A program made the position numbers and the translations under genes. Positions 49,280 to 58,274 of a stretch of DNA of 64,000 nucleotides are shown here, in pieces (the first letter of the stretch is position 1; every line of letters starts with the position of its first letter). The stretch is from Nocardia harenae NBRC 108248. Its GTDB lineage: Bacteria; Actinomycetota; Actinomycetes; Mycobacteriales; Mycobacteriaceae. The stretch lies in NCBI RefSeq assembly GCF_001612885.1, contig NZ_BDBH01000007.1, forward strand, positions 1 to 64,000, written 5' to 3'. The notes under the pieces were generated by a model. It saw only the letters and a program-made list of their open reading frames with translations, did not search any database and had not been told where the DNA came from.

Positions 49280-50116
49280 TCAGCCCAGCCGCTCGGCGAG
49301 CGCGTCGAGCACGGGGGAGCAGCCCGCGTCGACGGTGCGGGTGGCGCACTCGTCACCCCTGGTGGCGCCCCGGTTCACGATCACCACCGGCTTGCCGGAC
49401 CTGGCCGCGTGCCGGACGAAGCGCAGCCCGGACATGACGGTCAGCGACGACCCCGCGACCAGTACCGCCTCCGCGGCGTCGACCAACGCGAAGGCCGCGG
49501 CGACCCGGGGCTTGGGGACGTTCTCGCCGAAGTAGACGATGTCCGGCTTGAGCATGCCGCCGCAGTGCGCGCAGTCCACCATGCGGAAGGTGGCGGTGCG
49601 CGCGACCACGGCGTCGGCGTCCGGCGCGACCTCGAGGCCGTCGGCCGCGGCGGCTGCCGCGAAGCCGGGGTTGGCGGCCTCCAGCCGGTCGGCGAGCGTC
49701 ATCCGGGAGATCAGCCGCTCGCAGCCGAGGCAGCGCACCCGGGCGTAGGTGCCGTGCAGGTCGATGACGCCGCGGTGCCCGGCCTTGGTGTGCAGTAGGT
49801 CGACGTTCTGCGTGATCAGCCCGGTGACGACGCCCGCCCGCTCCAGCCGGGCCAGTGCGCGGTGGCCGGGGTTCGGGCGGGAGCCGTCCATGGTGCGCCA
49901 GCCGATGTGGTTGCGCGCCCAGTACCGCTGCCGGAACACCGGGTCGCCGACGAACTGCTGGTAGGTCATGGGGTTGCGGGGCGGGGAGCCGGGGCCGCGG
50001 TAGTCCGGGATGCCGCTGTCGGTGGAGATGCCCGCGCCGGTGAGCACCGCCACCCGGCGTCCGGCGAGCAGCGCGGCGACCGCGTCGACGGCGGTCAGCT
50101 CCAGGAGATCGGCCAC
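49280..50116 (-). CDS. NAD-dependent protein deacylase, Sir2 family
   Basis: Sirtuin of 278 aa. NAD site VAVLTGAGISTDSGIPDYRG, TQNVDLLHTKAG with the adenine-binding residues, catalytic His in IDLHGTYARV, and two zinc pairs: RCLGC and DCAHCGG. This is the bacterial class II/III-like type that removes acetyl or other acyl groups from lysine. GTG at 50116 is chosen because upstream residues are not family-like. Confidence 0.93.
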   Translation of the reverse strand: MADLLELTAVDAVAALLAGRRVAVLTGAGISTDSGIPDYRGPGSPPRNPMTYQQFVGDPVFRQRYWARNHIGWRTMDGSRPNPGHRALARLERAGVVTGLITQNVDLLHTKAGHRGVIDLHGTYARVRCLGCERLISRMTLADRLEAANPGFAAAAAADGLEVAPDADAVVARTATFRMVDCAHCGGMLKPDIVYFGENVPKPRVAAAFALVDAAEAVLVAGSSLTVMSGLRFVRHAARSGKPVVIVNRGATRGDECATRTVDAGCSPVLDALAERLG

Positions 50117-50257
50117 GAAGTCCAGCGTACGACCTGTTCCGGAGTGCTCAGGGCGGCTCCACCGGCTCCGGCTCGCGGAGCGCGATCTCATCCATGGTGG
50201 CGGCGCGGGCGCGGGCCGCCGAGCCGAGCCGGGCGGGCGCCGGGCTGACGGTGCCGG

Positions 50258-50764
50258 TCACCCGCGCTGCGCCGGGCCGGGCTCGGCATCCCTCGGGTCC
50301 GCCTCGATTCCATCGTTCAGCCGGTCCAGCAGCACGGTCAGCTGCCCGACCTCGGCGGCCGACCACCCCGTCACCAGCCCGGCCAGCCACTCGCTGCGCC
50401 GCTGCCTGGCCTGCTCGAAGACCCGCACCCCATCCGCGGTGGCGGCGAGCACGCTGGCCCGCCCGTCGTCCGGGTCGGCCCGCCGCTCGATCAGCCCGAG
50501 CTGTACGAGCGCCCTGGTCTGCCTGCTCACCAGCGAGATCTCCGCGTACAGCAGCTCGGCCAGCCGTCCGGTGCGCTGCGGGCCGTGCTCCACCAGCCGG
50601 AAGAGCATGGCATAGGCGAGCTTGTCCAGGTGCCTGGCATCGTCGGCGGCGGAGCGGTGCCGCACCCGGTTCAGCGCCCGGGCGAACCGCACGAGCTGCA
50701 CCCCGAGCCGGTCGGCCGCCGCGAGTTCGGCGTCGCTCGGCGCGCCGGAGTCGGCAGGAGACAT
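50258..50764 (-). CDS. MarR family regulator
   Basis: Winged-helix protein of 168 aa. The recognition region is GRLAELLYAEISLVSRQTRALVQLG and the wing RRADPDDGRASVLAAT. No sensing Cys at the N-terminus, unlike the two OhrR-like proteins of this window. ATG at 50764 follows GAGGTGG with 8-base spacing; a GTG four codons earlier is less likely. Overlapping palindromes upstream (50779-50801) indicate autoregulation. Confidence 0.88.
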   Translation of the reverse strand: MSPADSGAPSDAELAAADRLGVQLVRFARALNRVRHRSAADDARHLDKLAYAMLFRLVEHGPQRTGRLAELLYAEISLVSRQTRALVQLGLIERRADPDDGRASVLAATADGVRVFEQARQRRSEWLAGLVTGWSAAEVGQLTVLLDRLNDGIEADPRDAEPGPAQRG

Positions 50765-50782
50765 GTACTTGACCACCTCAAC

Positions 50783-50801
50783 TAGTTGCTTCTGCCAACT
50801 A
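50783..50801. promoter_or_regulatory. MarR operator: perfect inverted repeat
   Basis: TAGTTG, 7 bases, CAACTA, lying 19 bases before the regulator's ATG. A second palindrome CAACTAGTTG (50779-50788) overlaps its left half. This is strong evidence of a dimer-binding site controlling the regulator. Confidence 0.75.
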
Positions 50802-50951
50802 TAGGGGCGGAATCGGGCATGCCGGTTCGGGAGTCTTGTCCGTTAGGTCCGTTTGTCGCCGTCGCGGAGTGTTCACGTTGACGCAGTGGTGGACGTGACC
50901 AACTATGGGGTATGGCCGTTTTCGCTTCCCGTCGCCGCTGAGCGGCCGCCG

Positions 50952-51176
50952 ATGCCCGACGAATCCGATCGCGAGCAAGCGCGGTTGCTGTATGCCCTGC
51001 TCCGGCACGAAGCCGACGAGCTCACCCGGGTGCTCGACGCCGATCTCACCCGCCGCGGCACGCCCCGCTCCACCACCGAGTCGCGGCGGCTGGCGCGCGA
51101 CCTCGATGAAATCCGCCGCTGCATGGCCAAACTCGCGGCCCGCTTCCCCGAGGCCACTGTCACGGACGCGCACTAG
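50952..51176 (+). CDS. Small helical protein of unknown function
   Basis: Protein of 74 aa from ATG at 50952 (107 aa if a TTG at 50853 is used). Charged and almost wholly helical: REQARLLYALLRHEADELTR, then ESRRLARDLDEIRRCMAKLA. No family recognised. It lies between the MarR gene and the porin cluster; the upstream TTG start would overlap the region likely to hold the promoter. Confidence 0.55.
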   Translation: MPDESDREQARLLYALLRHEADELTRVLDADLTRRGTPRSTTESRRLARDLDEIRRCMAKLAARFPEATVTDAH

Positions 51177-51320
51177 AGCGCAAATTTTCCGCACATTGGT
51201 TACAGCGCCGTATCCCAGCGTTCACTTGTCAGGCGCATGAGGATTCACCTGTCGGCAAACCGGACAAAACAAACTTTGCTGGCCCGAACTGTGCGCAAAA
51301 ACTGTTTGATGAGGGGAAGT

Positions 51321-51983
51321 ATGACCAACTATCGCACCGCAGGTGTGCGCGTCGCCGGCGTCGGCGCTGCGGCCGCTGTGGCCATGGGGCTGTTCTCGAC
51401 CGGCGCCGCCAATGCCGATACCTTCGTGCCGCTGCCGGACGGCCAGAAGCTCGGCCCCGGCGTCACCGTCACCCGCACCGGCGAGCACGCCATCGTCTCG
51501 CCCTCGCTCGCCGCCAATGGCGCGGGCCGGGTCGTGTGGGTCTCCGGCAATGCCGTCGCCGAGGTGATCGCCACCCCCGAGGGCGAGGTCGGCCCGTTCA
51601 ACGGCCCGACCGGTGACCCGGGCAGCAACAACTCGTCCACGCACGGCGCCTCGCAGCTGAACACCGGCTACATCGTCGGCTGCCAGGTCTCCATCGCCGA
51701 CGACGCCATCGGGCTCGGCCTCTCCGGCAGCGTCGATCTGTCGGAGGGCGGGCTCGGCGGCTCCTTCGGCCTCGACCTCGGCCCCGGCGAGGTGAAATTC
51801 GTCGACATCGAGATCAAGGACATCACCAAGCCCGGTACCTACTCGGTGGAGTACCAGGACGTGGAGATCCAGATCCAGGGTTGCGCCGGATTCGCGCAGG
51901 CCCGCGCCTACACCGTCGTCGAGATCATCGGCGACAACTACTCGAAGACCACCCTCTACGGCCAGCCGTTCAGCATCGGCTGA
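51321..51983 (+). CDS. MspA-family porin, subunit type A, first copy (NfpA/NfpB-like)
   Basis: Outer-membrane (mycomembrane) porin of 220 aa. Signal peptide ends GAANA before DTFVPLPDGQ; mature about 187 residues. The MspA core includes GEHAIVSPSLAANG, VVWVSGNA, a Gly-rich central region that forms the channel wall, GCAGFAQARAYTVVEI and the C-terminus LYGQPFSIG. Nocardia farcinica NfpA and NfpB form one hetero-oligomeric channel, so this and the next gene probably encode partner subunits. ATG at 51321 follows GAGGGGAAGT. Which of NfpA/NfpB it matches cannot be told from memory. Confidence 0.93.
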   Translation: MTNYRTAGVRVAGVGAAAAVAMGLFSTGAANADTFVPLPDGQKLGPGVTVTRTGEHAIVSPSLAANGAGRVVWVSGNAVAEVIATPEGEVGPFNGPTGDPGSNNSSTHGASQLNTGYIVGCQVSIADDAIGLGLSGSVDLSEGGLGGSFGLDLGPGEVKFVDIEIKDITKPGTYSVEYQDVEIQIQGCAGFAQARAYTVVEIIGDNYSKTTLYGQPFSIG

Positions 51984-52034
51984 TCCGGCCGGTCGGTCGA
52001 ATCACTCATTCAACCCAGAGGGGTAGCGAAACAC

Positions 52035-52703
52035 ATGACCATCCGTAAGAACCTCGCGCGGGTCGCCGGTGCGGGAGCCGCCGCGACCATGGCGATCGGC
52101 CTCTTCTCGGCCGGCGCCGCCAATGCCGACACCTTCGTCGCGCTGCCCGGCGGCAGCATCACCAAGACGCTCTCCGACGGCACCGTGGTGACGGTGAACC
52201 TGGTCGGCGAGTCCGCCACCATCAGCCCGTCGCTCGGCTCGACCCCGACGCACCGCAATGCGTGGGTCTCCGGTTCGGCGCAGGTCCAGATCAACAGCGG
52301 CGACAAGGTCGGCGGCAAGATCTACCCGGGCTACGTCGTCGGCTGCCAGGTCAATATCGCGGGCGGCGGTGTCGAGGGCGGCGTCTCCGGCGGCGTGGAG
52401 TGGGAGAGCGGCGAAGGCACCGTCGGCGCCGAGTCCGGCGGCGAGCTCTCGCTCGGCCCCGGCCAGGCGACGTCGTTCTACATCCTCGATATCGAGAAGC
52501 CGGACGACTACGGCAACGAGGATCACTCGACCAACAACTCGTTCAAGGGCAACACCGGCTCGGTGACCTGGGCCGACTCCACCATCGGGCTGAGCGGCTG
52601 CGGCGGCTACGCCCAGGCGCGCGCCTTCGTGCGGGTCAAGGTGGAGACCGACAACGTGCACTCGGTGGTCACCCTGTGGGGCCAGCCGTTCAGCATCGGC
52701 TGA
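52035..52703 (+). CDS. MspA-family porin, subunit type B, first copy
   Basis: Porin of 222 aa, second gene of the first pair. Signal peptide ends GAANA before DTFVALPGGS. The fold follows the same MspA pattern but with a different central region: GGVEWESGEGTVGAESGGEL, then LGPGQATSFYILDIEKPDDY. C-terminus VVTLWGQPFSIG. ATG 52035 is 51 bases after the previous stop and follows AGAGGGGTAGCG. Followed by a terminator at 52719-52752. Confidence 0.93.
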   Translation: MTIRKNLARVAGAGAAATMAIGLFSAGAANADTFVALPGGSITKTLSDGTVVTVNLVGESATISPSLGSTPTHRNAWVSGSAQVQINSGDKVGGKIYPGYVVGCQVNIAGGGVEGGVSGGVEWESGEGTVGAESGGELSLGPGQATSFYILDIEKPDDYGNEDHSTNNSFKGNTGSVTWADSTIGLSGCGGYAQARAFVRVKVETDNVHSVVTLWGQPFSIG

Positions 52704-52718
52704 TCCACCGGTCGACTG

Positions 52719-52752
52719 CGAGGGGCCCGGCGCGCAGGCGCCGGGCCCCTCG
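52719..52752 (+). terminator. Terminator after the first porin pair
   Basis: A perfect 15-bp stem (CGAGGGGCCCGGCGC) with loop GCAG sits 16 bases after the stop of the first type B gene. It isolates the first porin pair from the second, which has its own upstream region. Confidence 0.8.
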
Positions 52753-52930
52753 TCGTTCCGACGGGCAGATAGTCATGGAATCGTCACAATAATTCGTAAT
52801 TCAGTAAATCTCCGTTCACCTCTTAGTACCTGATCGTTCATATTCGAGGGGGTAACGATTCATCTTGCTGGCACTGTGAGCTACCACACTTTGCGGGCCT
52901 GATCAGTGCGAAGAATCGATGAGGGGAAAT

Positions 52931-53593
52931 ATGACCAACTACCGCACCGCAGGTGTGCGCGTCGCCGGTGCCGGCGCCGTGGCCGCTGTGGCCATGGGGC
53001 TGCTCTCGACCGGCGCCGCGAACGCCGATACCTTCGTGCCGTTGCCGGACGGCCAGAAGCTCGGTCCCGGCGTCACCGTCTCCCGCGTCGGGGAGCACGC
53101 CATCGTCTCGCCGTCGCTGGCGGCCAATGGCTCGGGCCGGGTCGTGTGGGTCTCCGGCAATGCCGTCGCCGACGTCACCGCCACCCCCGAGGGGGAGATC
53201 GGCCCGTTCAACGGCCCCGCGAACGAGCCGGGGAGCAACAACTCGTCCACGCACGGCGCCTCGCAGCTGAACACCGGCTACATCGTCGGCTGCCAGGTCT
53301 CGATCAGCGACGAGGCCGTCTCGCTCGGGCTCGCCGGTGTCATCGACCTGACGGAAGGCACGATCGGCGGCTCGATCGGGCTCGACCTCGGCCCGGGCGA
53401 GGTGAAGTTCGTGCAGATCGAGATCAAGGACATCACCGAGCCGGGTGTCTACGCGGTGGAGTACCAGGACGTGGAGATCGACATCCAGGGCTGCGCCGGG
53501 TACGCCCAGGCCAGGGCCTACACCGTGGTCGAGATCATCGGCGACAACTACTCCAAGACCTCCCTCTACGGCATGCCGTTCAGCATCGGCTGA
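52931..53593 (+). CDS. MspA-family porin, subunit type A, second copy
   Basis: Porin of 220 aa, nearly identical to the first type A copy apart from the central region, where SISDEAVSLGLAGVIDLTEG replaces SIADDAIGLGLSGSVDLSEG, and scattered changes (GMPFSIG at the C-terminus). Same signal peptide type. The upstream 45 bases are also similar to those of the first pair (ACTTTGC..GGCC..., GATGAGGGGAAAT before ATG), so the duplication includes the leader and ribosome site. Confidence 0.93.
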   Translation: MTNYRTAGVRVAGAGAVAAVAMGLLSTGAANADTFVPLPDGQKLGPGVTVSRVGEHAIVSPSLAANGSGRVVWVSGNAVADVTATPEGEIGPFNGPANEPGSNNSSTHGASQLNTGYIVGCQVSISDEAVSLGLAGVIDLTEGTIGGSIGLDLGPGEVKFVQIEIKDITEPGVYAVEYQDVEIDIQGCAGYAQARAYTVVEIIGDNYSKTSLYGMPFSIG

Positions 53594-53638
53594 TCCGGTC
53601 CGGTCGGTCGAATCCACTACTCGCAGAGGGGCTAACAC

Positions 53639-54307
53639 ATGACGAACAGCAAGAAGCTGGCGCGCGTGGCCGGCGTCGGTGCCGCCGCCACGGTCGCCTT
53701 CGGCCTGTTCTCCACCGGCGCCGCCAACGCCGATACCTTCGTCGCCCTGCCGGGTGGCAGCATCACCAAGACGCTCTCCGACGGCACCGTGGTGACGGTG
53801 AACCTGGTGGGGGAGTCGGCCAATATCAATCCCTCGCTCGGCTCTACCCCGGCACACCGCAATGCGTGGGTCTCGGGGTCGGCGCAGGTCGAGGTCTCCG
53901 GCGGCGAGGATATCGGCGGCAAGATCTACCCGGGCTACGTCGTCGGCTGCCAGGTGAACATCTCGGGTGGCGGTGTCGAGGGCGCTGCTTTCGGCGGTTA
54001 CAACTGGGACGACGACGTGCCGCTGCTCGGCGGCGAGACCGGTGGCAACCTGTCGCTCGGCCCCGGCCAGGCCACCTCCTTCTACATCCTCGATATCGAG
54101 AAGCCGGACGACTACGGCAGCGAGGATCACTCCACCAACAACACCTTCGAGGGCAACACCGGCTCGGTGACCTGGGCCGATTCCACCATCGGGCTCACCG
54201 GCTGCGGCGGCTACGCCCAGGCCCGGGCCTTCGTGCGGGTCAAGGTGGAGACCGACAACGTGCAGTCCGTGGTCACCCTGTGGGGCCAGCCCTTCAGCAT
54301 CGGCTGA
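53639..54307 (+). CDS. MspA-family porin, subunit type B, second copy
   Basis: Porin of 222 aa, second gene of the second pair. Signal peptide ends GAANA. The central loop reads GGYNWDDDVPLLGGETGGNL, with three consecutive Asp, where the first type B copy has Glu and Ser-Gly residues, so its channel mouth may be more acidic. Termini match the first copy. ATG 53639 follows CAGAGGGGCTAACAC. Confidence 0.93.
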   Translation: MTNSKKLARVAGVGAAATVAFGLFSTGAANADTFVALPGGSITKTLSDGTVVTVNLVGESANINPSLGSTPAHRNAWVSGSAQVEVSGGEDIGGKIYPGYVVGCQVNISGGGVEGAAFGGYNWDDDVPLLGGETGGNLSLGPGQATSFYILDIEKPDDYGSEDHSTNNTFEGNTGSVTWADSTIGLTGCGGYAQARAFVRVKVETDNVQSVVTLWGQPFSIG

Positions 54308-54311
54308 TCCC

Positions 54312-54347
54312 GGCGGACGGGGCCCGGCGCGCCCGGCCCCGTCCGCC
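54312..54347. terminator. Terminator after the second porin pair
   Basis: GGCGGACGGGG pairs with CCCCGTCCGCC (11 bp), with further GC-pairing in the 14-base loop. It stands between the porin stop and the convergent response regulator stop and probably serves both. Confidence 0.75.
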
Positions 54348-54350
54348 CGC

Positions 54351-55058
54351 TCAGCGCTGCGGATCCAGGCGGTAGCCGAGCCCGCGCACCGTCACCACGA
54401 TGCGCGGGTCCGAGGGATCGCGCTCGATCTTGGTGCGCAGCCGGCGCAGGTGCACGTCCACGATCCGCTCGTCGCCGAAGAAGCCGCGGTCCCACACCCG
54501 CTCCAGCAGCGCGGCCCGGCTCAGCACCTGCCCCGCGGTGGCCAGCTCGCGGAGCAGCCGGAACTCGGTGAGGGTGAGGTGCAGCTCGGCGCCGCCGCAG
54601 CGCACCGTGCCGCGATCCGGCGAGAGCACGAGGCGATGGCGGGGATCGGCGTCGAGCAGAATGTCCTGCGGGGTGTCGCGCTCGGCGGTGAGCCCGGCCC
54701 TGCGGCGCAGTGCGCGCATGCGCGCGGTGATCACCTTGACCTCGAAGGGCTTCGCCACGAAGTCGTCGGCGCCCGCCTCCAGCGCGGCCACCACGTCGTG
54801 CGAATCGTCCCGCGCGCTGACGACGATGATCGGGACATCGTGGTTGCGGCGGATTTCCCGGATACAGGTGAAGCCGTCCATGCCGCCTGCCGTGAGATCG
54901 ATGATCATCACGTCCGGCGCACCCTGCTCGCGGAGCTGCCGCAGCGCCGACTCGGCGGCCTCCGCCTCGGCCACCTCGTACCCTTCGCCCTCCATGGCGA
55001 GCCGCAGCGCGGCGCGCACCCGATTGTCGTTCTCCACGATCATCAGCTGCGTGCCCAT
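54351..55058 (-). CDS. OmpR-family response regulator, orphan
   Basis: Protein of 235 aa. Receiver: acidic VENDN near residue 9-12, phospho-acceptor Asp in VMIIDLTAGGMDG, Ser/Thr at IIVVSARDD and Lys in FVAKPFEV. DNA-binding winged helix with LTLTEFRLLRELATAGQVLS and IVDVHLRRLRTKI. No histidine kinase is adjacent. Being next to the porin cluster it may regulate it, but it is convergent, so this is only a guess. ATG 55058. Confidence 0.9.
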   Translation of the reverse strand: MGTQLMIVENDNRVRAALRLAMEGEGYEVAEAEAAESALRQLREQGAPDVMIIDLTAGGMDGFTCIREIRRNHDVPIIVVSARDDSHDVVAALEAGADDFVAKPFEVKVITARMRALRRRAGLTAERDTPQDILLDADPRHRLVLSPDRGTVRCGGAELHLTLTEFRLLRELATAGQVLSRAALLERVWDRGFFGDERIVDVHLRRLRTKIERDPSDPRIVVTVRGLGYRLDPQR

Positions 55059-55086
55059 CGCCTCTTCCTCGTGATGCAGTTCACCC

Positions 55087-55129
55087 GGTACCCGCGTGGC
55101 TATAAGTTAGCCGGTGCCCCGCGGGTACC
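55087..55129. promoter_or_regulatory. 10-bp inverted repeat upstream of the response regulator
   Basis: GGTACCCGCG and CGCGGGTACC are separated by 23 bases containing TATAAG, all between the start of the response regulator gene (55058) and the end of the MBL gene (55147). It could be a regulator-binding site or a terminator for the mscR operon. Confidence 0.45.
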
Positions 55130-55146
55130 GTGCGCTGCCGGGCCGA

Positions 55147-55779
55147 TCAGTGGCCGCGGGCGATCCACTCCTCGAGGTGCGGCGCCTCGGTGCCGACGGT
55201 GGTGCCGTCGCCGTGGCCGGTGTGCACCGCGGTCTCCGGCGGGAGCGTGAGGACGCGCTCCCGGATCGACTCGATGATGGTCGGGAAATCGGAGAAGGAG
55301 CGGCCGGTGGCGCCGGGGCCGCCTGCGAAGAGGGTGTCGCCGGAGAAGAGCACCCCGGCCTCCGGCAGGTACAGCACCACCGAGCCGGGGGAGTGGCCGG
55401 GGGTGCTGATCACCCGCAGGTCGGTACCCGCCACCGGGAGCCGCTGGTCGTCGGCGAGCGGCCGGTAGGCCGCGTCCGGGTGGGTCATCCGCCAGAGCGG
55501 CTCGTCGCCGGGGTGCAGCAGGATCGGGGCGTCCAGCCGCTCGGCGAGTTCGGGCGCGGCGGTGACGTGGTCGTTGTGGCCGTGCGTGCAGACCACGCCG
55601 AGTACCCGGCGGTCACCGACCGCGTCGGCGATCCGGCCCGCGTCGTGCGCGGCGTCGACGATCAGCACCTCGTCGTCGTCGCCGACCAGCCAGACATTGT
55701 TGTCCACGTCCCAGCTGCCGCCGTCCAGGGTGAAGACGCCGGAGGTCACCACCCGGTCGACCCGGAGCGCGCCGCTCAC
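55147..55779 (-). CDS. MBL-fold hydrolase, Rv2260-like
   Basis: Metallo-beta-lactamase-fold hydrolase of 210 aa, with [14 protein letters not shown], a His in [13 protein letters not shown], the Asp in [10 protein letters not shown] and a last His in [16 protein letters not shown] HTGHGDG. Encoded after mscR with a GTGA overlap, as in Rv2259-Rv2260. Hydrolysis of a mycothiol thioester, e.g. S-formylmycothiol, is plausible from the pairing and the resemblance to glyoxalase II, but is not proven. Confidence 0.9.
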   Translation of the reverse strand: MSGALRVDRVVTSGVFTLDGGSWDVDNNVWLVGDDDEVLIVDAAHDAGRIADAVGDRRVLGVVCTHGHNDHVTAAPELAERLDAPILLHPGDEPLWRMTHPDAAYRPLADDQRLPVAGTDLRVISTPGHSPGSVVLYLPEAGVLFSGDTLFAGGPGATGRSFSDFPTIIESIRERVLTLPPETAVHTGHGDGTTVGTEAPHLEEWIARGH

Positions 55780-56861
55780 AGCACCACCACCGAGCGCAGC
55801 ACCTTGCCGCCGTGCATGGTGTGGAAGGCCTGCTCCACCTGGTCGAGCCCGATCCGCTCGGTGACGAACTTCTCCAGCGGCAGCCTGCCCTGCCGGTACA
55901 GCTCCACCAGCATCGGGAAGTCGCGCTCCGGCAGGCAGTCGCCGTACCAGGACGACTTGAGCGCGCCGCCGCGGGAGAAGAAGTCGATGAGCGGCATCTC
56001 CAGCCGCATGTCCGGCGTCGGCACGCCGACCAGCACCACGGTGCCCGCCAGGTCGCGGGCGTAGAAGGCCTGTTCGTAGGTTTCCGGGCGGCCGACGGCC
56101 TCGATCACCACGTCGGCGCCGAAGCCGCCGGTGAGCTCCTGGATGGCCTCGACCACGTCGGTCTCGCGCGCGTTGACGGTGTGCGTCGCGCCGAGTTCCC
56201 GCGCCCACTCCAGCTTGGTGTCGTCCATGTCGACGGCGATGATCGGCGTCGCGCCGACCAGCTTCGCGCCCGCGATGGCCGCGTCGCCGACGCCGCCGCA
56301 GCCGATCACCGCGACCGAATCGCCCCGGCTCACGCCGCCGGTGTTCACCGCCGCGCCGATCCCGGCCATCACGCCGCAGCCGAGCAGCCCGACCACCGCC
56401 GGGTCGGCCTCCGGGTCCACCTTGGTGCACTGGCCCGCGTGCACCAGCGTCTTCTCCACGAAGGCGCCGATGCCGAGCGCGGGGGTGAGCTCGGTGCCGT
56501 CGGTCAGTGTCATCTTCTGCGTGGCGTTGAAGGTGTCGAAACAGTACTGCGGGCGGCCGCGCTTGCAGGCCCGGCAGCGGCCGCAGACCGCGCGCCAGTT
56601 CAGGATGACGAAATCGCCGACCTCGACGGTGTCGACGCCCGCCCCGACGCTCTCCACCGTGCCCGCGGCCTCGTGGCCGAGCAGGAACGGGAACTCGTCG
56701 TTGATCCCGCCCTCGCGATAGTGCAGGTCGGTGTGGCAGACGCCGCAGGCGGCGATCTGCACCACCACCTCGCCCGGCCCCGGGTCGGGAATCACGATGT
56801 CGGTGAGCTCCACCGGAGCCCCCTTACTCCGCGCGACCACCCCGCGAACCTGCTGTGGCAT
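55776..56861 (-). CDS. mscR: S-nitrosomycothiol reductase / mycothiol-dependent formaldehyde dehydrogenase MscR
   Basis: Zinc alcohol dehydrogenase of 361 aa, same length as Rv2259. Catalytic zinc at [15 protein letters not shown] and GHEAAG, structural zinc [18 protein letters not shown] site [12 protein letters not shown]. It oxidises S-hydroxymethyl-mycothiol and reduces S-nitrosomycothiol, so it links to formaldehyde and NO detoxification. ATG 56861 faces a LuxR-type gene across 147 bases. Confidence 0.95.
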   Translation of the reverse strand: MPQQVRGVVARSKGAPVELTDIVIPDPGPGEVVVQIAACGVCHTDLHYREGGINDEFPFLLGHEAAGTVESVGAGVDTVEVGDFVILNWRAVCGRCRACKRGRPQYCFDTFNATQKMTLTDGTELTPALGIGAFVEKTLVHAGQCTKVDPEADPAVVGLLGCGVMAGIGAAVNTGGVSRGDSVAVIGCGGVGDAAIAGAKLVGATPIIAVDMDDTKLEWARELGATHTVNARETDVVEAIQELTGGFGADVVIEAVGRPETYEQAFYARDLAGTVVLVGVPTPDMRLEMPLIDFFSRGGALKSSWYGDCLPERDFPMLVELYRQGRLPLEKFVTERIGLDQVEQAFHTMHGGKVLRSVVVL

Positions 56862-57008
56862 GGCTGTTCATCCCTTCCGACGACGGTATGGACGCATGCG
56901 CGTACCCGCATGGCTACCTCGACCGTATCGGGGCGCGGGCCGGGGGTGTCCTGGCCGGACGGACAGGAAAACCTCGCCTTTCGGCCAGGTCGCCTAGACT
57001 CGCCCCCG

Positions 57009-58274
57009 ATGGCCGAGCTCGCCGTATCCCCCGCTGACCTGCGCGCCCTGCGCACCGTGATCGACGGCCCGCTGGCCGAGATCGCCCGCCGCTTCTCCCG
57101 CCACCTGGCCGAGTGGTGGCCGCACGACGCGCTGGTGATCTTCACCAGGGAGTGCACCGGGCGGCCGCGCAAGGTGGCGGGCGCCGCCGAGGTGGTGGAT
57201 CGGGTCGGGATCGGCGAGCTGGAGGCGGTGCGCTCGGCGCTCGCGCCCGGCGCGCACGCCGAGCTCACCGCGCGGCTCGGGGAACGGCCGCGCCGCCTGT
57301 GGGCGGTGCTCGACCACTCCGGGATGCTGCTGGTCCTGGTGCCGAGGGAACCGGCGCGGCCCGTTCGCGCCGAGGTCGCCGCCGAACTCGCCGCGCGGTT
57401 CGGCATCGTCGCCACCTCGATCCGGCAGCAGGTGGCGCAGGCCAGCCCGGAGTACCTGACCGAGGCGCGGGCGGCGTCGGCGGAGCGCGCCAGGGCCGTC
57501 GCCGAGCTCACCGCGGCGCACGAGGCGACGCTGACCGCGGTCCTCGCCACCCTGCGCGCCACCGGCCTCGACGACCGGCAGGCCAGGCTGGCCGCCACCG
57601 AAACCGCCTCCGCCGCACTGCTCGCCGCCCGCGCGGGCCGCGCCACCGAGCGCGCGCTGGCCGAGGAGCCGCCTGCCGCCGCCTTCGACCGGCTGCGCGC
57701 CGAGCTCGCCCCGGTGCTCCGCGATACCGAGGTGCTCTTCGCCGCCCCCGGTGCGGGCGCCCCGCTGCCCGGCGAGATCGCGGTCGGCGCACGTGCCATG
57801 ACCACCGCCGTCGTGCTCGCCTTCGCCGCCCAGCCGGGGCTGCGGCGGCTGCGGGTCGGCTGGGAGCACGCCGACGCCGCACTGCTCATCGACGTGCGCG
57901 ACCAGGAATCGGGTGCGCTCGACGCCGATGCCCTGCGCCGCGCCCTGGAGGGCCGGGTCCGCGCGCTGCGCGCCACGCTCGAGATCGAGGCGCTACCCGG
58001 CTGGGGCAGCCGGGTGGCGCTGCGACTGCCGCTCGCCGCGCCCGCGGCGCGCCGGGAGCGCGGCGCGCTGGACCGGCTGAACCGGCGCGAGCGCGAGGTG
58101 CTCGGGCTGCTCGCCGCGGGCAGGCGCAACCGCGCCATCGCCGCCGAACTCGGAGTCGCGGAGAGCACCGTCAAGTTCCATGTCACCGGGGTGCTGAAGA
58201 AGCTGGCGGTCACCACCCGCGGCGAGGCCGCCGCGCTCGGCGTCCGCGCCGGGCTGCTTCCCGGCGAGCCCTGA
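57009..58274 (+). CDS. LuxR-type regulator with large N-terminal region
   Basis: Regulator of 421 aa. The N-terminal 150 residues (HALVIFTRE-type segments, RRLWAVLDHSGMLLVLVP) may be a sensor; residues 160-340 have helical dimerisation and an ATPase-like segment GAPLPGEIAVGARAMT; the C-terminal HTH is LNRREREVLGLLAAGRRN with RAIAAELGVAESTVKFHVTGVLKKL. It is divergent from mscR and may control it. ATG 57009. No response-regulator receiver is seen. Confidence 0.88.
   Translation: MAELAVSPADLRALRTVIDGPLAEIARRFSRHLAEWWPHDALVIFTRECTGRPRKVAGAAEVVDRVGIGELEAVRSALAPGAHAELTARLGERPRRLWAVLDHSGMLLVLVPREPARPVRAEVAAELAARFGIVATSIRQQVAQASPEYLTEARAASAERARAVAELTAAHEATLTAVLATLRATGLDDRQARLAATETASAALLAARAGRATERALAEEPPAAAFDRLRAELAPVLRDTEVLFAAPGAGAPLPGEIAVGARAMTTAVVLAFAAQPGLRRLRVGWEHADAALLIDVRDQESGALDADALRRALEGRVRALRATLEIEALPGWGSRVALRLPLAAPAARRERGALDRLNRREREVLGLLAAGRRNRAIAAELGVAESTVKFHVTGVLKKLAVTTRGEAAALGVRAGLLPGEP

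Noticed and set aside
52753..52930. Remnant of an insertion sequence between the porin pairs as cause of the duplication
   Set aside because: No inverted repeats or transposase fragments seen; plain tandem duplication explains it.
54450..55250. Plus-strand frame opposite the response regulator
   Set aside because: Antisense of a clearly real response regulator.
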